Shown: positions 39,730 to 51,091 of the stretch, piece by piece | How positions within the stretch are numbered: the stretch's first letter is position 1 | Layout of the letters: the number at the start of each line of letters is the position of its first letter | NCBI GenBank assembly: GCA_032717465.1 | Contig: CM064690.1 | Span: 8,153,143-8,217,142 of the forward strand | DNA from: Coenobita brevimanus | Lineage: Eukaryota > Arthropoda > Malacostraca > Decapoda > Coenobitidae | Length of the DNA stretch: 64,000 bases | Reading direction: 5' to 3' | The notes under the pieces: generated by a model | Told to the model about the DNA's origin: nothing | Seen by the model: only the letters and a program-made list of their open reading frames with translations | The model's database searches: none | Translations under genes and position numbers: made by a program

Positions 39730-41940
39730 TCAGCCTCACACAACAACATCCAATAAAAGGGATCGGGCATCACAACCCCAACTTCACACCAGAAATTCAA
39801 GGCCTCATCAGACAACGGGACACACTGCGACACTCCCCAACACCCCATACACAGGACACCATACAACAAATAAAAGAACTCAACACTGAAATAAACAGTA
39901 AAATATCAGAACAGCAAACACTAAACTGGAATAATTACCTCCAAACATTTGACCACAAAACAAACATCAGCAAACTCTACAAAACACCAAACAGCATCAC
40001 ACTTTCCAACAGCAACACCACACAATCACACGCTGCCTTCACAACAACAGACACCATACCCTCAAACAAACAACAAGCAAACACTCTCATCAATCACTTT
40101 TCACAAGTCAGCCATCTAAACCCCCATCCCGAAGATCGACGTATCATCCGACGTAAAAGACATTTCCCCACAGACCCAGACTATGCACCTTTCACTTACA
40201 ACCAGACGAAGCACATCATTAACAACCTCAAGCATTCATCTGCCTGTGACAACATAAGCAACATTCACGTTAAACACCTAGGACCACAAGGCATACAAGC
40301 GCTCACCAACATATCAAACACACAACATAATACCCAACATCTGGAAGCATGGCAATATCATCACTATCCCTAAACCCAACAAAGACCCCACGTTACCCTC
40401 CTCACATCGCCCCATCACACTCCTCTGCACCCCCTCTAAAGTCACTAAACGATTGGTACTACAACTAGTCACACCTCGCATTCCCCTAGCCCAGTCACAA
40501 CATGGTTTTAGGCCACTACACTCCACAAACACCCTTCTTGCAGACCTTACACAAAGAGTTTTCGATGACATGAATTCAGCTAGGCCACTACACAGAACAC
40601 TCCTAATCACACTAGACATTAGCAAAACTTTTGATGCCATCCCCCGCCACAACCTCACAAACAAAATACTCAACACAAACATGCACAATAACACAAAAAG
40701 ATGGCTGGCAAACTACTTAGCAGGCAGATGTGCACACGTAACATTTGCCGGTCAGTCTTCTAACATTCACAAACGGCGTCCCCCAAGGATCTGTTTTGTC
40801 CCATACACACTTTAACCTTCATGCACGCACCAAAACGCAAACACAGTTGCACACATTCAACCTTACCTCAACACACTACACGAATGGTTCACCACAAACA
40901 GGCTCAAAATAGCCCCAGCCAAATCTACAGTGACTCTTCTCACAAACTGGACAGCAGAACACAGTCACATCCCACACCTCACCATAAACAACACTCCCCT
41001 ACCACACACACACACACACACACACACACAGTCCTTGGTGTAACATACAATACATCAATGTCATTTAAACAACACATCACAAACATGAAAAATAAAATAA
41101 CACCAAGACTCAGTGCTTTGAGGTCACTTGCCCATACAACATTCGGACACAACAAAGAAACTACCACCACAGTATACAAACAATACATACGTTCAGTGAT
41201 GAATTATGCAAGCCCTGCCTGGGCTTCTAACCTCACCAAAACACACTACAACACTCTACATACCATACAGAACAAGGCCCTAAAAATAATCACAGGCTGC
41301 ACAGCTACTACACCCATAGACCAACTACATCAAGAAATCAAAGTCCTCAAAGTCAATGATCACATTGACATGAAAGGCACCCAGTTTCTTGCTGCAGCCT
41401 CCACAAACCCACAACATCCACTACAGTACATGGCAGCACATCCACCCATACCAAGGAATATCAAAACAACACCCAGCACACGATACCATATACAGATACT
41501 GTCATCTCTCCCCCCTCGCCCACCTCAGACCAGCTTCCAGAAGCATATCCACACTCAGATCACTCGCCGCTCCATTCAGTCACTTAAAGACAACACACAG
41601 CTGCATGCACGGCCTCCTGACATCCACCCTTCTGAATCCTATCTTCCTCGTGAGGAGAGGGTCCATTTGGCCAGGCTGAGATGTGGGCACCATCCAGCCC
41701 CCTTAAGTTACCAGAAGAGGCTGGATGACTCCGTCGCTGATGCTTGTCCAGGATGCAACACAGCACCCCATACTATTAAGCACATTATGGAAGACTGCAT
41801 TGCACACAATCACCTATGCCAACAACACAACATACACTCTTTGAGAGCGCTGTGGGAAAGCCCGGTCTCGGCAATGGCCTTCCTAAGGGACTCGGGGCTG
41901 TTCGGCCAGACTGCCTAGGGAACAACTACTACTACTACAC
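39730..41940 (+). pseudogene. LINE D, linker, RT and C-terminal zinc-knuckle region
   Basis: From about 39790 a long frame without an early Met encodes FTPEIQGLIRQRDTLRHS, FAPFTYNQTK-like coding and ACDNISNIHVKHLGP. RT boxes follow: SSHRPITLLCTPSKVTKRL, QHGFRPLHSTNTLLADL and LDISKTFDAIPRHNL (40399-40660), then GVPQGSVLS at 40776. The YADD box is absent: about 40-45 codons are deleted near 40830 and the frame shifts. A (CA)n array at 41003-41030 lies in the coding region. The C-terminal part (41035-41918) has PRLSALRSLAHTTFG, ALKIITGCTATTPIDQL, LARLRCGHHPAPLS and a Cys/His cluster CPGCNTAPHTIKHIMEDC. The element ends in an ACT triplet run (41926-41940). The copy is dead. Confidence 0.85.
41003..41030. 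repeat. (CA)n microsatellite within LINE D RT
   Basis: 28-bp CA run inside the RT ORF. The open frame downstream differs from the frame upstream, so the array may have contributed to the shift. Confidence 0.9.
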
Positions 41941-41944
41941 TGTA

Positions 41945-42840
41945 CGTCAAATTTGCTAACTGATTTGCTTTGTTTAATCTTTGCCTTTTATACTCTATAA
42001 AGCAGTTTCTCTTGTTTGTAATTTTGACTCCTTAATAAGTAATGGATTCGCATACATGGATGTTTTCAATACTTGCTGTTGTTCCTTGTTATGGTATATA
42101 ATTATTTTGCTTTTCTCTTTATCTTCAGTCCATGACCCTTTGCTATATCCTGAATATATCTAATGCTATTTTCTGCTTCCTCCACTGAATGGGGCAACAT
42201 CAATCTATCATCAGCGTAATATATTATTGGTACTTTGGAATATTCATTTTTGAAACCTACATATGTTGCTTCCAGTCTTATTAATAGGAATGCATTAAAG
42301 TCATGTTTGATGTTATTTGCCATGCCAATGGTGGTTTGCTTTGTTCCATTAAAATATGTATGTTTTGTCATTTGTGTAAATTGTTATTACATTTATGATT
42401 TTCGGATGTACAGTACGTTGTGGTTTGTTAGTGCTCTTATAAGACTACATCTGTCGATAGAGTCGAATGCTTTTTGGCCTAGTGAAGTTATTATTTTTTT
42501 TTCATTTCGTAACTTTCATTAATATAGCATATAAGCATATACAGATTATCTGTGATTCTTCTGCTTTCTGTCAAACCTGCTTGTAATTCACTAGTACTGT
42601 TTACTTTCCTCATATATTGCTCTAGTTTTTGTCTGAGTATTCCCATGAAAATTTTATGAGACTGTTGCAGCAGTTGGTCTCAAATCTGCAACAGTGAGTG
42701 CTGGCTTCTGTTGGATTAATATAATAGCTGAGGTCTTCAAACTATTACACATCTCTTCATCAAGCACTTTATTTAAACATTTCTTAAGCTGATTAATAAT
42801 ATATATTACTGTTGCCCAGCATTTTAAGCAGCTCACACTC
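41945..42840 (-). pseudogene. LINE E, RT core
   Basis: Minus-strand pieces in order: CLNKVLDEEM and ILIQQKPALTVADLRP (42654-42836), a decayed segment with FDSIDRC-like coding near 42440-42470, TKQTTIGMANNIKHDFNAFL, and VPIIYYADDRLMLPHS with the active site YADD at 42207-42218. LESIKGKD- and QLANLTY-like pieces follow towards 41945. This is an RT fingers-palm segment. The catalytic Asp pair is intact but stops are frequent. The 3' continuation lies at 35865-36545 across LINE D, so LINE D inserted into LINE E. Confidence 0.75.
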
Positions 42841-43896
42841 TAGGCTAACTGGCAATTGTCTCTTTTTCCTCGCTGTATAAATCATTGTACATTAGAAGAA
42901 CCAAACAATGGACTTAAAAACTCTGATTAATGGTCACAATGGTCTACTAAATGAACAGTATGCACATCTGCCTCCACCGGAAGCTATTGAGTGTGAGCTA
43001 TGTTTTATGGTGTCTTGGGGACGGTTGCCAAGGACGTGTGGAAACAAATGTCATGTGGCAGTATTTGGTAAATATTAAATTTAAGAAAACTAAGCCCATG
43101 GCAAGCTTCAATAAAGCACTATTCTTACACAAAAAGACGATGCAAATGTAGATATGAAAGCCAACTCCACTGGGCTCATTAATAATATAACGAAATTACT
43201 GTATGTAAGGGATTACCGGATGGAGACCAATTTGCTCATAAGCAAACTAGCCAGTCAAAAGCATTCATTCGAGGGTGTGATATTATTTACCAACGAGTAT
43301 TTTAATAACTTTAATGGTCAATAGGCTTGATAACGTAAGTTTACCCAGATATATAGAATAGTTGCCAATGATATGCTACTTTTTCAGGCCTAGGACCAAG
43401 ATAGGCTTGCCAGCTTGGTAGTAGACGACACTCTGGAAGTCCCTCATTATTAATGATCCAGTGTTAACGGAAGGATGGAAGCACTTACTTTTTCAGCTTC
43501 TCATAACAACTAAAATAATGGGATATGTAGCACAGAGTCAAAGATATAATACTGAAACGTGTAAAGGGAAAAATTTCCTTAACTGGAAGTAATGGAAATG
43601 AGTGTAGATTTCTTGAACTTTATTTAGTCTCCTCTCAAAATCTTCCATAATCATATATCTTATGGGTTACACCACACTAAACCATCATATATCTACCTCA
43701 GATAACACACTACACCATCTGACGTACCACATCAACCCATTCTACTAACACCGCACCACACTACTCCATTCTGTCTCCAACACCACAGTCTACCAAACCA
43801 CAAAATCACAAAATTCATCCTTGCTATCCGTGTCTTATTCACTTACGGGAACTGCCTAGCAAGGACCAAATGGCCCAATGCAGCTGTCCTTTATTT
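42841..43896. other. no gene recognised
   Basis: Unassigned. The last part (43650-43830) is CA-rich with irregular CCACAC phrases that resemble the minisatellite at 43897 and 52137. Confidence 0.45.
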
Positions 43897-43988
43897 CTCA
43901 TGTTCTCCCATACCACATTATTCTGACTTCAAACCCACACCTTCCTATCACCCACACCACACAGTCCAACCTCCCACACCACACATTT
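43897..43988. repeat. minisatellite, left flank of LINE F
   Basis: Units of about 20-25 bp built on CCTCCCACACCACAC (for example ending at 43965-43988). They match units in 52137-52690 on the far side of LINE F, so one array was split. Looser related units extend left to about 43650. Confidence 0.6.
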
Positions 43989-44733
43989 CGATCTGTCTCA
44001 GCATGAAAACAGAATCGGTTATCTTGACCAAGGACGCCGTAATAACCTGCGTTTTTCTGGTATACCTGAAGAACCTGGAGAAAACTGGGAACAATGCCAA
44101 TATAAAGTGACAAAGATACTGCAGGATAACTTAAATATGAACCCGACCTTTGAAAGAGCTCATCGTGTGGGAAAGCGCAATGATCGTCCTCGAGACATTG
44201 TAGCGAGGTTCACCAGTTTTCCTGACGGCGAAAAGGCCCTTCGGAACCGAAGCAGACTTAAAGGAACTCAAGTTTACATTAATGAGGACTTTTGCCCTGG
44301 AACTTTGGAAGTATGACTTAAACAAATGGATGTGTTTCGTGAAGCAAAAAGAAGCGGGAAACGAGCTTTTTTTAGTTGCCGCACTCTAGTAGTCCGGGAT
44401 CGTCCAACGAATGAGAATGGTGGAGCGGGTGGTGGTGATGTTGTGGCTGGGGCTGCTGCACGCGAGTTACCACACAAGTCACCTGATACCAGCCTGCCTG
44501 CCCTGGAATCATGCACTCCGCCAGCATCTCCATTCTGTGCACCGCAGCAGCTTGATCCATGTGGTGGAGCAGTCGGGAGGGACAGTAGGGTCACTTGGGT
44601 GGATGTGGTGCGTTCGTCCCCGGCCCCCAGTGGTGCTGAGGGCCCCCTTACACCGCCTGGGCCTCCCAATCGACCTGGTAGGGATGTAACTCAGAGGGAC
44701 AGGAAGAAGACAACGTTCTACAAACAAGGTTAA
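43989..44733 (+). pseudogene. LINE F ORF1 (RRM-like RNA-binding protein), 5'-truncated
   Basis: The open frame from about 44000 reads RRNNLRFSGIPEEPGENW, ILQDNLNMNPTFERAHRVG, IVARFTSFPDGEKAL and TQVYINEDFCPGTLEV. This is the pattern of LINE ORF1 nucleic-acid chaperones (RRM-like domain with an ERAHR(V/L)G motif and an I.V.F..(Y/F)..K..(L/I) core). One stop at 44314-44316 follows. The frame continues to 44733 (KQMDVFREAKRSGKRAF, then a Pro/Ser-rich tail). The start is missing because the element begins abruptly at the minisatellite. Confidence 0.75.
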
Positions 44734-44739
44734 ATAAAG

Positions 44740-45973
44740 ATCAACCTGCTGGTAGGGTACATTATGAGTGAATTAATTACCCTATGATGAATACGGATTT
44801 TTCTTTTCTATTTTCTTAATTGGATGATAAGTCTTTCAGTAACTTTAAATGATAACACATATTCCAGTGACAGCATTGTTTCCCTTGACACTCTAAATGC
44901 ACTTACCTTTAATCCTTTTAGTTTTGATGAGGATCGACATAATGCGATCACCAACACTGATGATTTTTTATCGAACTATCACCATTATAATCACCAATAT
45001 GTAATTATGTTTTTCCAGACTCGTATAACAGTCTATTCCGTACAATGCCTTGTAACTTCTCTATAATGTACCATAACAAAGATAGTGTTCCACTGCATTT
45101 TGATGAATTCGTTGATCAATGTATTGTTCCACTGCATCATAAGTTCGATATTACTGGATTGTGTGAAATAAAATTAACTGCTGATATACAGCAGCTGTAC
45201 ACTATTCCTAACTACACTATGTACAGTAATGCTTTCACTCGTAACAGTGGGTGAGTTGCCCTGTATGTAAAGGATAACTTTACCAGTTTTGAGCGACCTG
45301 ATCTGAGATTCCAGGAGGAATATATAGAAGCTATATTTATCGAAGTTAATGATGTTAATGGATGTATTTTAATAATTGTTATTGTGTATAGAAGATCCCA
45401 TATAGATATAGAGAAATTTCATGAATCTTTTACTACCATATTATCAACCATAGATCGTGAGGGAAAGAGGTGCTATATTGGTGGGGATTTTAATTTAGAC
45501 CTACTTAAATCAGAAACAAATAAACCCGTAAGCGATTTAATAGCATTATGTTATTCTAAATTATTTTTTAATGCAATTATTAAACCAACAAGAGTGACTG
45601 ACACTACTGCCACAATTATTGATCACATTTGGTCACATAATTATACTGATAACATTAGTAATGGAGTAATGTAAAAATTTCAGACCATTTTCATGTTTTT
45701 TCCATTTTTAAGAACAACAGGGATAATAAGGCCGATGCACATACTAAGATTAGATATAGCAACTTCAGCAGGAATAATATGCAAAATTTTAAATCTAATA
45801 TGGAGGATGTACAGTGGGAACTTGTACATTCGTCTACTGACCCAAATATCATATATGATGATTTTCAATTAATTTTTCAGGCACTATTTAACAAATATTT
45901 TCCAGTTTGTGAGAAGAATGTAAAGAGTAACCAATCTTCAAAACCATACATAACTCCTAAATTGCGAGCCAAC
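44740..45973 (+). pseudogene. LINE F ORF2, endonuclease part
   Basis: Frames at 44824-45066, 45045-45254 and 45384-45674 together spell an AP-type endonuclease: FSIMYHNKDSVPLHFDEF, DITGLCEIKL, then VALYVKDNF, a YRR motif (45385-45393), RCYIGGDFNLDLLKSETNK and ATIIDHIWSHN. It has an in-frame TGA near 45252 and a TAA at 45672, plus shifts. The ORF continues to about 45970 with KPYITPKLRAN and is then split by an inverted RTE-A. CR1/L2-type by remembered similarity. Confidence 0.8.
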
Positions 45974-48900
45974 TATCTATCTATCTATTGCCAGACGCCT
46001 CAATCCCGTTTGGGGTGGCCACAAACAAATCGCCTCCAAGTCGCCCTGTCCCCCGCCATTTCACTCCCCTGCTCCCAGCTCACACCCCCCTCTCTCATAT
46101 ACCTCTCCACCCCATCCCTCCATCTCATCCTCGGCCTCCCCCTCCCTCTTTCCCCCTCCACCTCACTCACATACACTCTCTTCGTCAGTCTTTCACCCTC
46201 CATCCTCTCCACATGGCCAAACCACCTCAGTGTGTTCCTCATAACGCTTCCTATAACATCCACATCAACACCACAACGCTCCTTTATATCCTCATTCGTC
46301 AGCCTGTCTCTCCATGTGACTCCACAGGCTCCTCTTAAATAACTCATTTCCACTGCTCTCACTCTTGACTTGTGTCCTTCCAACAAAGTCCAAGCTTCAC
46401 TTCCGTACGTTAGAGTTGGTATCACAATACTGTCATGTAGTAACTTTTTCACTTCCATGCTCACTTCCCTGTTTCTTATCACTGCTTTCAAGGAACCAGC
46501 AACCTTTCTTCCCTGCTGTACCCTTTCAAGCACTTCACCCTCCAAACCTCCATCCTTACTCATCACACTACCCAAGTACTTAAACGTACTCACATTTTCC
46601 AATTCCTCACCATCCAACCTCGCTGTACATTCACTGACTTCACCTCTCTCAAAGACCATCACTTTACTCTTCCCTACATTCACCTTTAGATTCCGTTTCT
46701 TACACACTCTCCCAAACTCATCCACCAAGCCTTGCAGCTCTCCTTCGTCTTCACTCAACAACACAGTATCATCTGCAAACAACAGTACAGGGAGTTTCCA
46801 AACACGATCCTCTCTCACCATGGCCACTCCACCATCCACTACCCTACCTTGTACCTCTTTTATTACCCCATCCATGTACAGATTGAACAACCATGGAGAC
46901 ATGACACATCCCTGTATCAACCCAACCTTCAAAGAGAAAAATTCACTTAGATCACCATCCACACGCACTGCAGCCTTTGCACCATCGTACATACTCTTCA
47001 CAGCATTCAACAACTTTCCATCTACTCCATATATTCTTAACACTTTCCACAATCCTTGTCTATCCACCCTGTCATATGCTTTCTCCAAATCCATGAATGC
47101 CGCATACAACTTCTTTCCCTTCTCTAGAAACTTTTCCACTAAAGATCTGAGAATGAATATCTGATCTACACAACCTCTTCCCTTCCTAAAGCCTCCCTGT
47201 TCTTCTCCAACTAATTTCTCTGTTCTTTCTCTAACTCTGTCAATAAGTATCCTACCATACACTTTTCCTATTATACTAAGAAGACAAATGCCCCTATGGT
47301 TACCACACACTTCTTTTTCCCCTTTTCCTTTGTACAAGGGAATAATTATACCTGACTTCCAATCCTCCGGGACTCTACCTTCCTCCCAGGCCAATCTGCA
47401 CATCTTCCACATCCATTCTACTACTATCTCTCCCCCATGCTTCAGCATTTCACCACACACTCCATCAATTCCTGGGGCTTTCCCCGATTTAACTTTCTTC
47501 ATTGCTTCCACAACTTCTATCCTACTGATTTCTTCCTGTCTTCTCACCTCCCTCCTACTCCCAGCCATTCCCCAGCCACTTACACTCGCATTACTTCCAT
47601 CCTCTACGTTCAACAATTCCTTAAAGTGTTCTCTCCATCTGCTCACTTTTTCTCCCTTCTCCACTAGTAATCTACCATTTTTATCTTTCACTCCCCTGCT
47701 AACTTCACTTCCACCCTGTCTTACTCTTTTCACCTCTCTCCAGAACATTTTCTTACAGTCCCTCCACTTTACACTCAAATTTCTTCCAAATTCCTCATCC
47801 ACTCTCTTCTTACTCTCTCTTACTAATCTTTTCACCTCTCTCTTCCTTTCTACATATAACTCTCTCTTCCGCCTCTCAACCTCTTCCACGCCCCTATTTC
47901 TCATCCATTCATTGTATGCTTTCTTCTTTTGTGCCACAGCCTGTTTCACCTCTTCAGTCCACCACGCTGTTCCTTGCACCCCCTCCGTCTTCTCTTCCTT
48001 CCACACACCACATCACATGCTGCACATATTTCTTCTGTAAATATTCTACACACACCTTCCACGTCTCCCATCTGCTCCAATTCATATTTGCCCAATCGTT
48101 CCTCCACTTCTCTCTTATACTCTGCCTTTTTCTCATCCTCCTGTAGCCTTTCCACTCTCCTTGCAACTACTCCTTCCTCTCGTCTTTCCCTTCTTCTATT
48201 CCTCCAACTTTCTTGTACTTTAATTCTGGCCATCACCAAGTAGTGGTCAGAAAGTCCACTCCCCCAACCTCTATACACTCTTGCATCCATTACACATCTT
48301 CGCATCCTTTCATCCACACACACATAATCAATCATTGCCTTCCTTTCATTCAGTTCACCACCCACCCTTCTCATCACTCGCCATGTATACCTGTGAATCA
48401 TTTTATGTCTGAAGAGGGTATTGGCTATCACCAACCCCCTCCCAGCACAAATGTCCACTAACGCACTCCCATTCTCATCTATCTCAGCAGGCACACCCCA
48501 ATCACCAACTATTCCATCCACCTTCACATTCCCAACTTTACCATTCATATCACCAATCAAAAACACTCTCTCATTCCTTCCAAACTTTTCCATGCACACT
48601 TCTACATTTGTCCAGAACTCTTCTCTCACTCTTCTAGCACGATCTTGCGTTGGCGCATACACACACACAATCGTCCACATTTGTATTCCAACTTTCAACT
48701 TTACCCACACAATCCTTGACCCAACTGATCCATACTGTCTTATGCTCCTCTTCCATCTTTTACTCACAACTATACATACTCCTTCCTTTGCCCTCTCATT
48801 CTCACCTACTCCTGCACATATACCCCATCCATACTCCCATTCTCTCACACTTTCTCCTCTCCATTTTGTTTCAGTTATTCCACATACATCCACTTTCGCA

Positions 48901-49164
48901 TCCTCAAGCACCTGGACAATCTCTCTCTCTTTCACCTCATCATTCGCTCCCCTTACATTCCAGGTTCCAATTACAATGTCCTTTGTCCGGTCCTTGGTCG
49001 TCATCGTTTGGTCAGTCCTTGTCCGAGGCTTATTGTTTGTTTTTTTAGTTAGTTGTTTTCCGGGGAGGGGCACTAACCCTCCGCCAACCCTTTTAGTCGC
49101 CTTTTACGACAAGCAGGGATACTGGGGGAGTATTTTTGAAAACCCCCCTACCCCCAGGGGGGGG
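45974..49164 (-). mobile_element. RTE family A LINE, copy 2, almost intact, nested in LINE F
   Basis: The endonuclease frame (49073-47946, 375 codons) runs from VIGTWNVRGANDEVKERE through VCGITETKWRGE, VCVYAPTQDRARRV, FLIGDMNGKVG, GLSDHYLVMARI. The RT frame (48006-46000, 668 codons) has GKAPGIDGVCGEMLK, EEQGGFRKGRGCVDQIF, AAFMDLEKAYDRVDRQGL, QGCVMSPWLFNLYMDGV, FADD at 46768-46779, YGSEAWTLLEGHKSR, GHVERMEGERL, GRGRPRMRWRDGV, and ends GHPKRD. The two frames overlap and one frameshift near 47950-48000 separates them; copy 1 is continuous there. No internal stops were seen. Tail (TAGA)n at 45974-45988. Homology with copy 1 ends at about 49132; a further ~30 bp of C/G-rich sequence may be extra 5' end. 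Probably the youngest insertion here. Confidence 0.92.
49055..49135 (-). promoter_or_regulatory. conserved hairpin-rich 5' end of RTE family A
   Basis: The minus strand reads, in order, ATACT-CCCCC-AGTAT (stem 5), GTCG-TAAAAGG-CGAC (stem 4) enclosed by ATCCCT and AAGGGTT, and GGAGGG-TTAGTGC-CCCTCC (stem 6). The same elements appear in copy 1 at about 32000-32080. The region is upstream of the first ATG. It may be a structured RNA such as a self-cleaving ribozyme; that is a hypothesis. Confidence 0.4.
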
Positions 49165-51091
49165 ATCAACCAAGAAAAAAACAGGTTCCAGCGAAAATTC
49201 GCTAAGAAACCTATAACTTATGGAGAGGCTTATCGGAGGTTGCGTAATGAGATAACGTTGAGAGTAAAGAATGCTAAGGCTGCTTACTTCCTCAAAAAAC
49301 TTTAAGATAACTCCGGTGACTCTAAAGACACATGGAAAATCATTAACAATATCCTCGGGAAAGAAGGAAATACAGGCCTGAATAATATTTTTACAGTGGA
49401 AAACGAAACAATAACAAGACATGATCAAATTGCAGATGCATTCAGTGATTATTATATAAATGTTGGTAAGACTCTTGCCGAACAATTGAGTAGCTTGGAT
49501 GATTATTCTGGATCAACTTTGAGTAACAGATCTGTAATTTCTCTCGTTTTGTCTCCAGTCGCAAGGGGGGAGTTGCTGAAAGTTATTAATCACTTAACAA
49601 ATTCTGCTGCTGGTAATGATGAGGTTCCCATTAGTCTATTAAAGGAAACGGCCAACATACTATGCCACTCATCTTTTGCAACTGGAATATTCTCCGACAA
49701 GTTAAAGATTGCGAAAGTAATAGGGCTTACCAATTTTTAAAGCTGGTGATAGAAGAGAAATAAAAAATTACAGGCCTGTGTCTGTGCTTCCAGCAATAAG
49801 TAAAAGCCTAGAGAAGTTAATGTACTGTAGGCTCATGGAATACTGCTGTAAAAATGATATTTTGGTTGATTCCCAATATGGATTTCATCAAGCCCGATCA
49901 ACAGAAACTGCCCTTTTATCATTTACTAATGATATTTTACATTCATTTGATAAGAGACTATTATACATTGCATTGTTTTTAGATCTATCTAAGACTTTTT
50001 ACACTATTGACCACAATATATTACTCTCTAAACTGGAACATTACGGTGCCAGTGATATTTCTCTTTTATGGTTCCACTCATACCTAAAAAATCGCAAACA
50101 GTTTGTCCAGCTTAAAGAACATGAATCAGACACAAAGAAAATTTTCTATGGAGTTCTGCAGGGATCCATTTTGGGGCCGCTGTTGTTTCTTTTATATATA
50201 AATGACATTGTTTACTCTAGTATGAAACTCAAATTCGTAATTTTCGCTGATGATTGTACAATCTATGTTGGTCACCAGAGACTTCACTCCCTGATGCAAA
50301 TAATGAATAATGAACTAAACAGTATTAACAGATGGATAACTAATAATAAACTTACATTAAATACCAATAAAACAACATTTATCAATTTTTATCGGAAGAA
50401 AAATATACCACAGCATCGGGATCCATTAAGAAAAGGCGAGTGTGTGGTTAAAGAGGTTGATCATGCTAAATTTTTGGGTGTAACTGTTGATAAACATCTT
50501 TCCTGGAACTTACACATTCAAAATGTGGTCACTAAGATAAACAAGCAATGTGGTATAATGAAATTAACTCGCCACATACTAAACATCAAAGCACTAAAAT
50601 TAATATATTACTCTTTAGTGTATCCTAACATTTTCTATTGCCACTCAGTATGGGCAAATTCTGGCAAATCTGAAGTTAATCCAATTTGAATTGCTCAAAA
50701 AAAGATTGTTAGAACAGTTGTCAAACGTCCTAGGTTCTGTCATACGAACAACCTTTTTTGTGAACTGAAATTGTTAAAAATAGGTTACATAAGTCGATAC
50801 TGTAATGCTTGCTTTGTATATAAATCTCTCAATGGTTATATATGTGATAACATGTTCCAGTATCACTCTAACAGAAACTATAATTTAAGAAATAATCACG
50901 ATTTAAAAATTCCATTAATGGCCACATCACAGTCACAAAGGTCGATATTGTATCAGGGAGTGAAGATCTGGAATAAATTGCCATTAAATATGATAGTGAA
51001 GTACAACATCTTAAGCTTTAAGAAATCACTGAAAGAATATTACAAGCCTATAGTCATCACGTATAAACGAGGACTATTTTTTCAAATTTAA
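49165..51091 (+). pseudogene. LINE F ORF2, linker and reverse transcriptase
   Basis: After the RTE insertion the ORF resumes with INQEKNRFQRKFAKKPITYG and VKNAKAAYFLKKL (stop at 49303). It continues with DTWKIINNILGKEG and NHLTNSAAGNDEVPISLLK. RT (49778-50689): SVLPAISKSLEKLMYCRL, SQYGFHQARSTETALL, FLDLSKTFYTIDHNILLSK, GVLQGSILGPLLFLLYINDI, FADD at 50243-50254, LNTNKTTF and KFLGVTVDKHLSWNLHI. The C-terminal part follows after a stop near 50687 and ends at 51091 (NYNLRNNHDLKIPL, SQRSILYQGVKIWNKLP). The active site is intact and there are few breaks, so the copy is fairly young. CR1/L2-type by remembered similarity. Confidence 0.85.

Noticed and set aside
46370..49305. Several long plus-strand ORFs rich in Ser, Pro, Thr and Phe
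   Set aside because: Antisense shadows of the intact RTE-A reading frames on the minus strand; the same happens opposite 32-35 kb.
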